Below are positions 51,395 to 59,312 of a stretch of DNA of 64,000 bases, piece by piece; the first letter of the stretch is position 1; each line of letters begins with the position of its first letter. The stretch is from NCBI GenBank assembly GCA_964400515.1, contig CAYNTJ010000003.1:111111-175110 (forward strand), in the 5' to 3' direction. The notes below the pieces were generated by a model. It did no database searches. It was not told the origin of the DNA and saw only the letters and a program-made list of their open reading frames with translations. This DNA is from JAAYHV01 sp964400515. GTDB taxonomy: Bacteria > Bacillota > Clostridia > Peptostreptococcales > Anaerovoracaceae. The position numbers and the translations under genes are program-made.

Positions 51395-53980
51395 TTGAAA
51401 AACGATGAAGTACTAGTAAAAAAGAAAATACTTATAGTAGATGATCAAGAGATCAACCGGTCCATATTAAAGCGACTATTGATAGGCGAGTATGATATTT
51501 TAGAAGCCGAGAATGGTCAGGTTGCTTTGGATATACTTAATGATGCTTCAGAAAGCATCTCTCTTATTCTTCTTGATATTGTAATGCCTATAATGGACGG
51601 CTATACTTTTCTTAAATTGGCAAAAAACGATCCTCACATCTCTCAAATCCCGATAATAGTAGTAACACAGCAGGACAACAAGGAATCCGAAATATCCGCA
51701 TTATCAGCAGGCGCTACTGATTTTTTAAGCAAGCCATATAAGCCTGATATAGTTAGGTTTAGAGTAAAAAGTTTAATAAGATTTTATGAAGCCGTTTCCT
51801 TAACTACTGTAATAGAAAGGGATAAAACCACTGAGCTTTACACCAGAGAAGCCTTTTTTTCATACGTAAAAAAACAGATGGATTTATATCCTAACAAGGA
51901 GTGGTCCATACTGTGCTTCAGTTTAATCAATATAAATCAGATTGCGGATCTTTTTGGTGAAGGTGCTGCCAACCAATTACTTTTCGATACTAGCTTAAAA
52001 ATAAGACGTGTATCCGAAAAATATGGCAGCATATTGGGAAGAGTATGGAATGACACCATAGCAATAGCACTACCTTCTACTAGCATATCCGAATGTTCTG
52101 ATGATCTAAATGATGTGCTTAGCTATGTCCATAAGTATCCGCTATCTATTAAAATAAATATAAAGGCAGGCTTATGTGTTGTCGACAATAAAAATGTTCC
52201 CATAAGAACATATTGCGATAGGGCTAAAACGGCATTGGAATCCATAGAAAATTCATACTATGTAAATCTAGCTGTATATGATAAGGTCTTGGACGAAAAA
52301 CTAAAATTCGAGAACAGACTGATTTTGGAGGCAGAAAAAGCCGTAGAGGAAGACCAATTCAAAGTTTATTTCCAGCCAAAGGTCAACCTGCTGACGGGAG
52401 AAATATTGAGCGCAGAAGCTTTGGTAAGATGGCAGCATCCGATGGATGGTTTGCTTTCGCCTGATAAATTCATACCTCTTTTTGAACATAACGGCTTCAT
52501 CACGGAAATAGACCTGTATGTTTTTAAAAAGGCTTGTGAATGCGTTAAGGAATGGATAGACGAGGAGTTGGGGGCTATCAATGTTTCAATAAACATTTCC
52601 AGAACAGACTTATTGAATGAAAATCTGCCGGAAATGCTATTATCCTGCGTTGATGAATACAATCTAAAAACATCTTTTCTTCATTTGGAAATAACCGAAA
52701 CAAGCTTTGTAAATGAAACCGAACAAATTTATAACATGATTTCAAGATTAAGAACCTTGGGTTTTGTAATTGAAATGGATGATTTTGGTTCAGGATATTC
52801 TTCTTTGTCCATGTTAAACAGTGCACCAATTGATATATTAAAGCTGGATATACAGTTTTTAAAAAACAGAAGAAAGAACCAAAGCGATGACAGAATATTC
52901 CCTCTTATGGCAAGACTCTCCAGTGACTTAAATCTTCCTGTAATTGTAGAAGGTGTTGAAACTTTGGATGATGTTGACTATTTACTTTCCCATGCATTTA
53001 AATATGGTCAAGGTTATTATTATTCAAAACCCGTTCCTGCGGAAGATTTTAAAGAAATATTAAAATCTTCAAAGATAACTACCATGGGCGTTTTTGAAAA
53101 ATGCTCCCACCCTATATCTCCGGAGGATCTGTATAATTTCATCAATGGCTTACCCTTTGGTATAATGTTTTGCAGCGGAGAAAACAGAATAGAGTTTATT
53201 AACGACTCATTACTGGGGTTTTTAGGTAAGCATAATAAATATTCCTTTATAACCGACCTATTAACAGAGGAATCTAAAAACTCTTTATTGAATGTACAAA
53301 AAAAATGTATGGATTTCAATTCGACATCGGAAGCCGCCATACCTTTTGAGTTGGCAGACAAATCCGCCGCCACAAGGAAACTTTTGGTTTATGTAAGAAA
53401 GGTATTAATAGACGGGTTAGTCCATTGGCAGATTACCACATTAAACAGAATGTCTGTGGATAGCGAAAACAACAATATGGACGAGCTAAATGCATTAATT
53501 AACAGAATGAGAGCTGAAGCTAGCTTTGATAAATTGACCCATGTATATCAAAGACATTATTTCAGAGAACTTGTTAATAATGAACTTGCAACTGCCAAAT
53601 CAACATGTGCATTTATATATATAGATATTGATAATTTTAAAAGCATTAATGATACTATGGGACATCAAAAAGGCGATTTGATTTTGGATAATTTCGGTAA
53701 AAAATTGAATGCCGAATTTAGAAATGCAGATATTTCCGCAAGAATGGGCGGCGATGAATTCGCAATATTTTTAAAGGATATACCAAATCCTTTATTAGTG
53801 AAAAAGCGTATGACTAAAATATGTGATGATCTAAATAACGAGTTGGGAATTACTTGTTCAGTAGGAATTGCCCTTTATCCGCAGCACGGAAAAACCTTTG
53901 AAGAATTATATAAGGTTGCCGATAAAGCAATGTATAAAGTAAAAACAGAAGGTAAAGCCGGATGTTTAATAAGTAAATAA
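51395..53980 (+). CDS. Response regulator with degenerate GGDEF, EAL, PAS-like and GGDEF domains
   Basis: An 861-aa c-di-GMP protein. A receiver domain (residues 10-125, Asp in LLDIVMPIMDG) is followed by a degenerate GGDEF domain (GRVWNDTIAI in place of the motif). An intact EAL phosphodiesterase domain comes next (EALVRW, NISRTD, MDDFGSGYSS, VEGVET). Then come a PAS-like stretch (about 570-690) and a C-terminal GGDEF domain with active MGGDEF and an RNAD inhibitory site. Synthesis and breakdown of c-di-GMP are thus combined under phosphorylation control. The start is a TTG; no ATG occurs before the receiver domain. Confidence 0.93.
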   Translation: MKNDEVLVKKKILIVDDQEINRSILKRLLIGEYDILEAENGQVALDILNDASESISLILLDIVMPIMDGYTFLKLAKNDPHISQIPIIVVTQQDNKESEISALSAGATDFLSKPYKPDIVRFRVKSLIRFYEAVSLTTVIERDKTTELYTREAFFSYVKKQMDLYPNKEWSILCFSLININQIADLFGEGAANQLLFDTSLKIRRVSEKYGSILGRVWNDTIAIALPSTSISECSDDLNDVLSYVHKYPLSIKINIKAGLCVVDNKNVPIRTYCDRAKTALESIENSYYVNLAVYDKVLDEKLKFENRLILEAEKAVEEDQFKVYFQPKVNLLTGEILSAEALVRWQHPMDGLLSPDKFIPLFEHNGFITEIDLYVFKKACECVKEWIDEELGAINVSINISRTDLLNENLPEMLLSCVDEYNLKTSFLHLEITETSFVNETEQIYNMISRLRTLGFVIEMDDFGSGYSSLSMLNSAPIDILKLDIQFLKNRRKNQSDDRIFPLMARLSSDLNLPVIVEGVETLDDVDYLLSHAFKYGQGYYYSKPVPAEDFKEILKSSKITTMGVFEKCSHPISPEDLYNFINGLPFGIMFCSGENRIEFINDSLLGFLGKHNKYSFITDLLTEESKNSLLNVQKKCMDFNSTSEAAIPFELADKSAATRKLLVYVRKVLIDGLVHWQITTLNRMSVDSENNNMDELNALINRMRAEASFDKLTHVYQRHYFRELVNNELATAKSTCAFIYIDIDNFKSINDTMGHQKGDLILDNFGKKLNAEFRNADISARMGGDEFAIFLKDIPNPLLVKKRMTKICDDLNNELGITCSVGIALYPQHGKTFEELYKVADKAMYKVKTEGKAGCLISK

Positions 53981-53983
53981 TAT

Positions 53984-54022
53984 TAACCCTTAGAAACTAA
54001 ATTTTTAAGGGTTATTTTTTTT
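53984..54022 (+). terminator. Terminator after the c-di-GMP gene
   Basis: TAACCCTT and AAGGGTTA arms enclose a 15-base loop and are followed by eight T on the plus strand, just past the stop. Confidence 0.75.
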
Positions 54023-54464
54023 GCGTTCTTGACTTTTTTATTTTTCTATAAATAAACATTAATAAATAGATTAAATTACACTTAAAATATATATCGGCAA
54101 CTTCTACTATAGCCATTGAATAGGAAAACAAAACAGGAGCCGACATATATTTTGCGGTCCATAGTATAACCATAGGCAGAATTAATAACAGATTAGCTGC
54201 TATCCAGTTACTTATTTTTTTTAACCGCCTTTTACCCATTGCCATTAATAAAAAGAAACAAAAAACTGATAATCGCATGGTAAAATATGAAATCCCCATG
54301 TAAAGCTTCATTTGTTCTCTGTTCCTTTGGTTAATCTCATCTCCTAAAAAAATTAGACGTTCTCTATAAAAAAAATAGTAATAAAGTACTGCTAATACAC
54401 ATGATAATATTAATAGCCCTATCAATAGACCCTTACTGTTTTTTAATTTGCTTTTAATTTCCAT
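54012..54464 (-). CDS. Uncharacterised small membrane protein
   Basis: A 150-aa protein with a short basic N-terminus and four predicted hydrophobic segments (GLLIGLLILSCVLAVLYYYFF, and later FTMRLSVFCFFLLMAMG, LLLILPMVILW, and a segment near the C-terminus), ending in a lysine-rich tail (RKIKKSRTQKK). I recognise no family. It has a strong promoter 130 bp upstream and no operon partner. Confidence 0.65.
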   Translation of the reverse strand: MEIKSKLKNSKGLLIGLLILSCVLAVLYYYFFYRERLIFLGDEINQRNREQMKLYMGISYFTMRLSVFCFFLLMAMGKRRLKKISNWIAANLLLILPMVILWTAKYMSAPVLFSYSMAIVEVADIYFKCNLIYLLMFIYRKIKKSRTQKK

Positions 54465-54596
54465 AAATATGTCCCTTTTAAGTATGATTATTTAATTAAC
54501 AACCTTAATTACAATTCTACGCCTATATCCCGATGAATTCAACTCCCCCTTTTAAGCTGTTATTTCACCCCTAATATTTTTATTGTTTCCTAAATT

Positions 54597-54625
54597 TCTA
54601 TAGATCAAAGCCCTATATTTGTCAA
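54597..54625 (-). promoter_or_regulatory. Strong promoter upstream of the small membrane protein gene
   Basis: Minus-strand TTGACA (54620-54625) and TATAGA (54597-54602) with a 17-bp spacer, leaving a leader of about 125 bases before the start at 54464. I see no structured element in the leader. Confidence 0.65.
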
Positions 54626-54719
54626 ACAAACACTTGTTACTCCTTAAAATACCCCAGGGGGTGCAACATTTATGGGTTTAAATCAAGCTAAATTTCTCGC
54701 TTATATAAATTCCCTGAAA

Positions 54720-54755
54720 TAAAAAAGCCCTTGAAAACACTGAGTTTACAAGGGT
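54720..54755 (-). terminator. Terminator of the tRNA-Arg gene
   Basis: Minus-strand CCCTTG and CAAGGG arms (54728-54754) followed by CTTTTTTATT, ten bases past the tRNA 3' end. Confidence 0.8.
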
Positions 54756-54763
54756 TTTTAATC

Positions 54764-54838
54764 TGGTATCCCCGGCGGGAATCGAACCCACAATTACGCT
54801 TTAGGAGAGCGTTGTTATATCCATTTAACTACGGAGAC
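54764..54838 (-). tRNA. tRNA-Arg (anticodon CCU)
   Basis: A complete cloverleaf on the minus strand. The acceptor arm is GTCTCCG paired with CGGGGAT. The anticodon stem ACGCT/AGCGT has the loop CTCCTAA with anticodon CCT, reading AGG. The T arm contains GGTTCGATTCC. Discriminator A is followed by an encoded CCA. Confidence 0.96.
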
Positions 54839-54850
54839 TCGTCTCGGAAT

Positions 54851-54879
54851 ATAATAACATTAATATTAATATATTTCAA
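54851..54879 (-). promoter_or_regulatory. Promoter of tRNA-Arg
   Basis: Minus-strand TTGAAA (54874-54879) and TATTAT (54851-54856) with a 17-bp spacer, ending 12 bp before the mature tRNA. Confidence 0.65.
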
Positions 54880-54901
54880 CACATTGTTTTAAAAAAAATC
54901 C

Positions 54902-54930
54902 TTGCATTGTGTAACCAAATACTATAAAAT
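54902..54930 (+). promoter_or_regulatory. Promoter of the CoA-transferase gene
   Basis: Plus-strand TTGCAT (54902-54907) and TAAAAT (54925-54930) with a 17-bp spacer, 40 bp before the GTG start. Confidence 0.6.
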
Positions 54931-54970
54931 AACAATAAATTGTTAATTTATTAACGCAAGGAGGGGAATT

Positions 54971-56329
54971 GTGTATAAAGTATCAGAATTACAAAATGAA
55001 TATAAACGTAAATTAATCACAGCAGATGAGGCCGCCAGCTTAGTGAAAAGCGGAATGAGAGTCCACTTTGGATTGGGGCTAGGAGCCATTAACGATATCG
55101 ATATTGCCATTTCTAAAAGGGCAGAGGAACTAAGAAATGTGGATGTTATTAGCACGGTGGCCATTAGGGATACACCCTTTGCCACATATTTAGCTACTGA
55201 TTCCATTGAACAGGTAAGATTTTCTTCTGCACATTTTAACAGCCATGATAGAGCTATGAGAAAAGATGGGCGTTGTTGGTATATACCAATGCTATTTAGT
55301 GAATTACCATCTTATTGGTTAAATAATGACAACAGCATCGATATAGCATATTTCCAAGTAGCTCCTATGGATACCCATGGTAATTTCAATTTGGGACCAC
55401 AGGTGGCTGATATGTGGGGAGTTATAAAATCCGCAAAAAAAGTAGTTGTGGAAGTTAATGAAAACATGCCGATAGCCCAGGGGCACCAAACCCAATTAAA
55501 TTTATATGCTATAGATTATGTTGTTGAGGGGACTAATAAAAAACCTCATCAAATATTAGCTAAGAATCCAACTGAAATTGAAACAAAAATTGCAAGAAAT
55601 GTAGTTGAAAGAATAAACAGCCATAGCACATTGCAGCTGGGAATAGGCAGCTTGCCCAACTGTGTTGGTACTATGCTTGCTGATTCAGATGTAAAAAATA
55701 TAAATGCCCACACAGAAATGTTAGTCGATGCTTATGTAAAGCTATTTGATGCGGGTAAATTAACGGGAAACAAGCCTATAGATAAAGGAAGTGCCGTATA
55801 TTCTTTTGCCGGAGGTTCACAAAAACTATACGATTTCATTGATGATAATCCAATATGCTGTTGTGCACCTGTGGATTATGTTAATAACATATCAACCATT
55901 TCAAAGATAGATAATTTTGTTTCCATCAACAGCTGCATACAGGTTGACTTGTATGGCCAGGTATGTTCCGAGACCGTGGGACATAAGCATGTTAGCGGAA
56001 CAGGCGGCCAATTGGACTTTGTACTTGGAGCTTATCAGTCCAGAAACGGACAGAGTTTCCTGTGTACTCCATCCACAAGGAAAATGGCTAACGGAAATAC
56101 CGAGTCCCTTATTAACCCTATGTTATCTGTGGGGTCCATAGTTACTACACCGAGAATGGCTACAAACTACATAGTAACAGAATACGGAGCAGCAAATCTA
56201 AAGGGTAAATCAACTTGGCAAAGGGCTGAACTTCTTATTAATATTGCCCATCCTGATTATAGGGAGGAATTAATAAAGGGAGCAGAAAAAATGGGTATAT
56301 GGAAAAACACTAGTAAAATTCCTGATTAA
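54971..56329 (+). CDS. Acetyl-CoA hydrolase/transferase family CoA-transferase (butyryl- or 4-hydroxybutyrate-CoA:acetate type)
   Basis: A 452-aa family I CoA-transferase that moves CoA between acyl-CoA and acetate via a glutamyl-CoA intermediate. The catalytic Glu is expected in NAHTEMLVD; the C-terminal GGQLDFVLGAYQSR and VTEYGAANLKGKS are family markers. Length and sequence resemble butyryl-CoA:acetate and 4-hydroxybutyrate CoA-transferases of butyrate producers; the acyl substrate is not settled. GTG start with AAGGAGGGG upstream. Own promoter and terminator, so it is a single-gene unit. Confidence 0.9.
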   Translation: MYKVSELQNEYKRKLITADEAASLVKSGMRVHFGLGLGAINDIDIAISKRAEELRNVDVISTVAIRDTPFATYLATDSIEQVRFSSAHFNSHDRAMRKDGRCWYIPMLFSELPSYWLNNDNSIDIAYFQVAPMDTHGNFNLGPQVADMWGVIKSAKKVVVEVNENMPIAQGHQTQLNLYAIDYVVEGTNKKPHQILAKNPTEIETKIARNVVERINSHSTLQLGIGSLPNCVGTMLADSDVKNINAHTEMLVDAYVKLFDAGKLTGNKPIDKGSAVYSFAGGSQKLYDFIDDNPICCCAPVDYVNNISTISKIDNFVSINSCIQVDLYGQVCSETVGHKHVSGTGGQLDFVLGAYQSRNGQSFLCTPSTRKMANGNTESLINPMLSVGSIVTTPRMATNYIVTEYGAANLKGKSTWQRAELLINIAHPDYREELIKGAEKMGIWKNTSKIPD

Positions 56330-56334
56330 CAATA

Positions 56335-56366
56335 AAGCTCTGAAATCCAAATTTCAGAGCTTTTTA
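56335..56366 (+). terminator. Terminator of the CoA-transferase gene
   Basis: AAGCTCTGAAAT and ATTTCAGAGCTT arms (56335-56362) around a CCAA loop, then TTT, six bases past the stop. Confidence 0.85.
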
Positions 56367-56376
56367 AATTATTCTC

Positions 56377-56405
56377 TTTAATTTAATTGTAATATATGAT
56401 AGAAT
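56377..56405 (+). promoter_or_regulatory. Possible promoter of the purA-alr pair
   Basis: TTTAAT and TAGAAT with a 17-bp spacer, about 95 bp ahead of purA. The boxes are weak. The leader shows only a small GCAC/GTGC hairpin (56473-56484), no recognisable riboswitch. Confidence 0.35.
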
Positions 56406-56501
56406 AGCTGTGTTTTTAGTAGGGCTTTACAGAAGGTTTTTATTAACGGGGTCATAAAGCCTATGAGTGATGCACGATTGTGCGTATTATAGGAGGATGT
56501 T

Positions 56502-57779
56502 ATGATAAAAGCTATTGTGGGTGCAAACTGGGGAGATGAAGGAAAAGGTAAGATTACTGATGTTTTTGCTCAAGAGGCGGACTATATTGTTCGTTTTCAG
56601 GGAGGAAGTAACGCAGGACATACAATAAAAAACGAATACGGGAAATTCGCTTTACATCTTTTACCTTCCGGAATTTTTAATGAGAATTCCATTAATGTTT
56701 TAGGTAATGGCGTAGCCCTAAATGTAGATGATTTATTTACTGAAATAGAAAACTTAAAAAAAGCCAATATCAATATGGGCAAGCTGTTGATTTCCGACAG
56801 GGCTCAAATTGTAATGCCTTATCACATCATGTTTGATTCATATGAAGAAGAAAGATTGGCCGGAAAATCCTTTGGATCAACTAAATCAGGAATAGCTCCG
56901 TGTTATTCCGACAAATATGCAAAAATCGGGTTTCAGGTAAATCAACTTTATTTAACTGACGATGAACTAAAGGAAAAAATCAAAAATATATGTTCCATAA
57001 AAAACATATTGCTAAAAGAGCTGTATAACAAGCCATTAATCGATGAAGAAGAGCTCTTCGATACCGTAAAAAACTATGCCGCTATTCTAAAGCCTTATGT
57101 AGTTGACACTTCATTGATTTTGCATAATGCTATCAAGGAAGATAAGGTAATTTTATTAGAAGGACAGCTTGGTGCCATGAAAGATACCGATCATGGTATT
57201 TATCCAATGGTAACATCCTCTTCCACCCTGGCCGGGTTTGGCTCAGTGGGAGCAGGTATTCCACCTTATGAAATTAACGAAGTAATCTGTGTTGTTAAAG
57301 CATATTCTTCTGCCGTGGGGGCAGGTGCCTTTGTTTCGGAAATCTTCGGCAGTGAAGCAGAAGAACTAAGGGCTAATGGAGGTGATGGCGGAGAATACGG
57401 TGCAAAAACAGGAAGACCCAGACGAGTTGGTTGGTTTGATGCAGTTGCTACAAAATATGGTTGCAGACTTCAGGGTGCGACTAGTGTTGCCCTTACCGTA
57501 GTGGATGCTTTAAGTTATTTACAGGAAATCCCCATATGTACCGGCTATGAAATAAATGGTGAAATTACTAAAGATTTTCCAAACACTACGGAATTGGAAA
57601 AGGCCAAACCGGTGTTTGAAACAATGCCGGGATGGTTCGAGGATATAAGAGGAATAAAGGAATTTAATAAATTACCGGAAAAATGCAGAAATTACATATT
57701 AAGAATAGAAAAAGAAATAGGATACCCCGTTGACATTATATCCAATGGGCCTAGCAGAACAGATTTAATATATAGATAA
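56502..57779 (+). CDS. purA: Adenylosuccinate synthetase
   Basis: Joins IMP and aspartate with GTP to form adenylosuccinate, the first committed step to AMP. The 425-aa protein has the P-loop ANWGDEGKGKITD at the N-terminus with the catalytic Asp and Lys, the GSNAGHT loop (RFQGGSNAGHTI) and the conserved GRPRRVGWFDAVATKYG. AGGAGG precedes the ATG. Alanine racemase follows after 14 bp, so they share a transcript. Confidence 0.97.
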   Translation: MIKAIVGANWGDEGKGKITDVFAQEADYIVRFQGGSNAGHTIKNEYGKFALHLLPSGIFNENSINVLGNGVALNVDDLFTEIENLKKANINMGKLLISDRAQIVMPYHIMFDSYEEERLAGKSFGSTKSGIAPCYSDKYAKIGFQVNQLYLTDDELKEKIKNICSIKNILLKELYNKPLIDEEELFDTVKNYAAILKPYVVDTSLILHNAIKEDKVILLEGQLGAMKDTDHGIYPMVTSSSTLAGFGSVGAGIPPYEINEVICVVKAYSSAVGAGAFVSEIFGSEAEELRANGGDGGEYGAKTGRPRRVGWFDAVATKYGCRLQGATSVALTVVDALSYLQEIPICTGYEINGEITKDFPNTTELEKAKPVFETMPGWFEDIRGIKEFNKLPEKCRNYILRIEKEIGYPVDIISNGPSRTDLIYR

Positions 57780-57793
57780 TAGGAAGGTGTGGA

Positions 57794-58933
57794 ATGTATA
57801 AAGAAGCCAATAGACCTGCATGGGCAGAAATCAACTTAAACAATTTTGATTACAACATAAAGCAAATCAGAAAAAAGGTTGGAGAAGACAAGGAAATAAT
57901 CGGAGTGATTAAAGCAGATGCCTATGGTCACGGAAGTGTGGAATGTGCAAATGTATTAAGGGAAAACGGTGTGAAAACCTTCGCTATAGCAGCCCTATCA
58001 GAAGCCATTAAATTAAGGGACGCCGGGATAGAAGAAGAAATAATTATGTTGGGATTAACCCCTGATATTTATGCCGATGTCATAGTTGACTATAACATCA
58101 CCCCGGTTCTTTGCAGCCTTGAAAATGCCAAGGCTTTCTCAACGGAAGCTTTGAAAAAAAACAAGGTTGTAAGTGGTTTGATAGCCATAGACACGGGCAT
58201 GGGCCGAATCGGTTATTTACCTGAAGATATCGATACGGCAATCTTTGAACTAAAAGAAATGCAAGCATTAAAGGGCTTTAAAATTGCGGGGCTCGTGTCA
58301 CATATGTCAACAGCCGATGCTTATGATAAAACCTATTCCAAAGAACAAGAAGATAAATTTAATGCTTTCTATGACTCTTTAAAAGAAGCGGGCATCAGCA
58401 TCCCATATAAAACCTTGGCAAACAGCGCCTCAATAATGGAATTGCCTTCCATTCATTATGATGCCGTCAGGCCGGGAATAATCCTATATGGATGTTACCC
58501 TTCTAACGAAGTAAATAGAAATGAGCTTAGCATTAAACCGGTTATGTCAATCAAGGCCAACATCATTCATTTGAAAGATGTTCCCAAAAACTTTTCAGTG
58601 GGATACGGACGCAAGTATATATCGGAAAAGCCTTCTAAAATAGCAACCTTAGCACTGGGTTATGCTGATGGCTATCCAAGACCTTACTCAAAGGATGCTA
58701 AGGTTATCATAAATGGTGTTTTTGCTCCTGTTGCCGGAAACATTTGTATGGATCAAGTTATGGTCGATGTTACAGATGTTCCTAATGTTGCCCTGGGAGA
58801 TGAGGCAATAATAATGGGAACGGATGGCATAAACACAATACTAGCAGATGACATAGCCGAAAAAACAGGTACAATAAATTATGAGATTGTTTGTGCCTTC
58901 GGACAGAGATTACCAAAAGTATATATAAAATAA
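57794..58933 (+). CDS. alr: Alanine racemase
   Basis: PLP enzyme that interconverts L- and D-alanine for peptidoglycan. The 379-aa protein begins its barrel with RPAWAEINLNNFDYNI, carries the PLP lysine in GVIKADAYGHG and the second catalytic residue, Tyr, in FSVGYGRKY; GNICMDQVMVDVTD is a family marker. Alanine racemase next to adenylosuccinate synthetase has no obvious metabolic logic; they are simply co-transcribed. Confidence 0.97.
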   Translation: MYKEANRPAWAEINLNNFDYNIKQIRKKVGEDKEIIGVIKADAYGHGSVECANVLRENGVKTFAIAALSEAIKLRDAGIEEEIIMLGLTPDIYADVIVDYNITPVLCSLENAKAFSTEALKKNKVVSGLIAIDTGMGRIGYLPEDIDTAIFELKEMQALKGFKIAGLVSHMSTADAYDKTYSKEQEDKFNAFYDSLKEAGISIPYKTLANSASIMELPSIHYDAVRPGIILYGCYPSNEVNRNELSIKPVMSIKANIIHLKDVPKNFSVGYGRKYISEKPSKIATLALGYADGYPRPYSKDAKVIINGVFAPVAGNICMDQVMVDVTDVPNVALGDEAIIMGTDGINTILADDIAEKTGTINYEIVCAFGQRLPKVYIK

Positions 58934-58937
58934 TCCA

Positions 58938-58967
58938 TGGCCGGCGTAACATGCGCCGGCCTATTAA
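58938..58967 (+). terminator. Terminator of purA-alr
   Basis: GGCCGGCG TAACATG CGCCGGCC (58939-58961) followed by TATTAATTT. The stem is very GC-rich for this genome; the T-tract is interrupted. Confidence 0.7.
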
Positions 58968-58973
58968 TTTGGA

Positions 58974-58997
58974 AACGATTTAGCGCGTTAAACCGTT
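58974..58997. promoter_or_regulatory. Imperfect 24-bp palindrome upstream of the 2-oxoacid oxidoreductase operon
   Basis: AACGATTTA and TAAACCGTT arms flank GCGCGT, with two mismatched pairs overall. The central GCGC with AT-rich arms resembles LacI-family operators. It lies about 50 bp upstream of the probable promoter. No cognate regulator is in the window. Confidence 0.4.
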
Positions 58998-59045
58998 GAA
59001 ATTAGTACATTTTAAGCGTTTTGTATATATGTTTTTATTTTGCAT

Positions 59046-59075
59046 TTTACAACATATTATTTTTAACTGTAGTAT
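59046..59075 (+). promoter_or_regulatory. Probable promoter of the 2-oxoacid:ferredoxin oxidoreductase operon
   Basis: TTTACA (59046-59051) and TAGTAT (59070-59075) with an 18-bp spacer, about 35 bp before the first gene. Confidence 0.5.
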
Positions 59076-59108
59076 TATGTACATAGCAAAGAGGAAGAGG
59101 TGAACTAA

Positions 59109-59312
59109 ATGGCTTCAGCCAAAAAATTACGCATAGAACCCAATTGGTGTAAAGGTTGTGGTTATTGCGTAGAATTTTGTCCCAAGGATGTTTTAGATTT
59201 GGTGAATGAAAGAATTCACATTAAAGACGAAACAGCTTGTATAAAATGTGGTTTATGCGAAATGCGCTGCCCTGATTATGCAATATATCTAGAAGAATCG
59301 GAGGGAGAATAA
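59109..59312 (+). CDS. korD: 2-oxoacid:ferredoxin oxidoreductase, ferredoxin (delta) subunit
   Basis: A 67-aa two-cluster ferredoxin with WCKGCGYCVEFCP and CIKCGLCEMRCP. As the first gene of a four-gene operon it is the delta subunit that takes electrons from the catalytic part. The stop overlaps the start of the alpha subunit by one base. An AGAGGTG site precedes the ATG. The kor assignment (2-oxoglutarate) is by operon type and metabolic context. Confidence 0.92.
   Translation: MASAKKLRIEPNWCKGCGYCVEFCPKDVLDLVNERIHIKDETACIKCGLCEMRCPDYAIYLEESEGE

Larger units (their letters stand above)
54465..54763. other. Non-coding stretch between the small membrane protein gene and tRNA-Arg
   Basis: About 300 bp with no convincing gene on either strand. 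It holds a strong minus-strand promoter (54597-54625), a GC-rich short palindrome CCCCAGGGG (54652-54660) and the terminator of the tRNA (54728-54754). Confidence 0.7.

Noticed and set aside
54652..54660. Short GC palindrome as a terminator
   Set aside because: It has no loop and no T-run, so it cannot act as an intrinsic terminator; it is kept only as a possible operator.
56371..56501. Purine riboswitch in the purA leader
   Set aside because: The leader lacks the conserved purine aptamer core and has only a tiny hairpin.
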